DNA of 64,000 nucleotides. Source: Drosophila persimilis. Its lineage: Eukaryota > Arthropoda > Insecta > Diptera > Drosophilidae. The notes beneath the pieces were generated by a model. The model was not told where the DNA came from and searched no databases. It worked only from the letters and a program-made list of their open reading frames with translations. The position numbers and the translations under genes were made by a program. Shown here piece after piece: positions 63,901 to 64,000 of this stretch. How positions within the stretch are numbered: position 1 is the first letter of the stretch; every line of letters starts with the position of its first letter. Location of the stretch: assembly GCF_003286085.1 (NCBI RefSeq), contig NW_020825288.1, positions 8,556,001 to 8,620,000 on the forward strand. Direction: 5' to 3'.

Positions 63901-64000
63901 ATTTGGTATGTATGCACGTATTTGTATGCAAAAGTTACACTAATTACTTCCTTTGAGGTTAAAACTAAATTTGCACTTTTAAAAATAATGTCAGCTTTGC
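60980..64000 (-). CDS. CG34354: TIA-1/TIAR-family RNA-binding protein, 3' half (5' end outside window)
   Basis: This is the 3' part of a gene for a TIA-1/TIAR-type RRM protein. Proteins of this family bind U-rich RNA and act in alternative splicing, translational silencing and stress-granule assembly, moving between nucleus and cytoplasm. Four coding exons are joined by introns with GT-AG ends: 63242-63053, 62980-62591, 61950-61797 and 60988-60980. The reading frame stays open through all joins. RRM3 is complete: the family linker [14 protein letters not shown]2-type VYVGGV, and RNP1 KGYAFVRF. A CSWGKE motif closes RRM3 and is followed by an Ala/Gln/Tyr/Gly-rich tail. RRM1 and RRM2 must lie beyond base 64000. 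Flies have two paralogues, Rox8 and CG34354. I favour CG34354 from memory of the RRM3 wording, but that symbol is uncertain; the family assignment is not. Confidence 0.9.
60989..61796 (-). other. last intron of the TIAR-like gene
   Basis: An 808-base intron runs from GTATGT to TTGCAG. It contains AT-rich sequence, a GTTACGTATACGTATC stretch near 61251, and repeated GAAATGTACGA-like words near 61690-61720. No exon-like open segment is seen inside it, apart from the read-through tail of 17 codons at its start. Confidence 0.6.
61797..61950 (-). CDS. CG34354: TIAR-like exon: C-terminal tail
   Basis: This 154-base exon follows a 640-base intron. Its acceptor is a CT-rich run ending GTTGCAG (AG at 61952-61951). 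It completes the Gly codon and reads [20 protein letters not shown], then an Ala/Gly/Gln-rich stretch, ending [11 protein letters not shown] exactly at a codon boundary before GTATGT (61796-61791). The frame fits the previous exon with no stop. If the downstream intron were retained, the frame would continue for 17 residues ([17 protein letters not shown]) to a stop at 61745-61743, so a second C-terminus is possible. Confidence 0.85.
61951..62590 (-). other. intron of the TIAR-like gene
   Basis: A 640-base intron lies between the GTAAGA donor and the GTTGCAG acceptor. On the plus strand it holds a GGGAATGG-type degenerate repeat near 62030-62175 and a (GACAAT)n-like tract near 62536-62557. 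Open frames here are short and unconvincing. Confidence 0.75.
62591..62980 (-). CDS. CG34354: TIAR-like exon: end of RRM3 and low-complexity tail
   Basis: This 390-base exon follows a 72-base intron (63052-62981, acceptor TTCTTTGCAG). It begins by completing the Arg of RNP1 (R-F-S-T-K-E-A-A), runs through the last RRM3 strand ([11 protein letters not shown]), then enters a low-complexity region. That region has an alanine run (NSAAAAAAG), [13 protein letters not shown], a Trp/Tyr/Pro patch ([10 protein letters not shown]), another Ala/Thr stretch, and [16 protein letters not shown]. Such aromatic/Gln/Gly-rich tails are prion-like in TIA-1 proteins and promote granule assembly. It ends with two bases (GG) of a Gly codon at a GTAAGA donor (62590-62585). 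The frame runs without a stop from the previous exon. Confidence 0.93.
63053..63242 (-). CDS. CG34354: TIAR-like exon: most of RRM3
   Basis: This 190-base exon reads [18 protein letters not shown] and continues through RRM3 to AFV plus two bases of an Arg codon. The acceptor is a pyrimidine run ending CTCGCAG, with AG at 63244-63243. The donor is GTAAGT at 63052-63047. The RNP2-like strand is CTVYVGG and the first part of RNP1 is KGYAFV. The segment [20 protein letters not shown] is the usual helix 1 to strand 3 stretch of TIA-1-type RRM3. The first two bases (AG) complete a codon begun in an upstream exon outside the window, so the first residue is unknown. The close match to the vertebrate TIA-1 linker wording [15 protein letters not shown] makes the family assignment secure. 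Confidence 0.95.
63243..64000 (-). other. part of an upstream intron of the TIAR-like gene
   Basis: This stretch lies 5' of the RRM3 exon and runs off the window. It contains a (TG)n tract at 63585-63607, GTGGTGCTGGTGGTGGTGG at about 63645, and a tandem pair of ACGAGTAT words at 63887-63902. I see no further RRM-coding exon in it. Confidence 0.7.
63585..63607. repeat. (TG)11 microsatellite in a TIAR-like intron
   Basis: Pure TG tract about 340 bases upstream of the RRM3 exon in transcript sense. TG (CA on the transcript) repeats near exons can influence splicing; none is shown here. Confidence 0.9.

Noticed and set aside
1..64000. tRNA, rRNA, snoRNA, CRISPR or LTR retrotransposon features
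   Set aside because: I looked for tRNA B-box words, long direct terminal repeats and regularly spaced repeats and found none convincing; microsatellites are not CRISPR-like.

Overview
The window looks like euchromatic DNA from a Drosophila-type fly. It is almost entirely non-coding and dense in short microsatellites: (TG)n, (CA)n, (CAG)n, (GGCA)n, (CGT)n and others. It has small introns with fly-type GTAAGT/GTATGT donors and many AATTAA/TTTATG words. One recurring 8-mer, ACGAGTAT, suggests the obscura group, but that assignment is inference only; no search could be run.

Only one gene can be supported with confidence. It lies at the right end on the minus strand: the 3' half of a TIA-1/TIAR-family RNA-binding protein. 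Four coding exons are visible (63242-63053, 62980-62591, 61950-61797 and a nine-base last exon 60988-60980). They encode the third RRM, with its RNP1 octamer split by a 72-base intron, and an Ala/Gln/Tyr/Gly-rich low-complexity tail. The 5' exons (RRM1, RRM2) lie beyond base 64000. Flies have two such paralogues, Rox8 and CG34354; from memory of the families the RRM3 here fits the CG34354 lineage better. Past the stop codon, roughly 53.3-61.0 kb is strikingly T-rich on the plus strand (A-rich in the transcript sense). It may be a very long 3' UTR of this gene, ending near an AATAAA at about 53.29 kb.

Inside that stretch is a clean 1194-base DNA transposon (57085-58278). It has perfect 36-base terminal inverted repeats starting CACTATGG and a 5-base target duplication, CTATG. 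Those are the hallmarks of the Transib superfamily, the transposons related to RAG1. Its interior carries broken coding remnants and no full transposase, so it is non-autonomous.

Bases 1 to about 53.27 kb contain no gene I can support on either strand. This stretch is intergenic or large-intron DNA with microsatellites, G-rich tracts, homeodomain-type AT words, GAGA runs and a few degraded interspersed-repeat traces. The only exon-like signal in it is a 45-base open segment at 53064-53020 (minus) between good splice sites.
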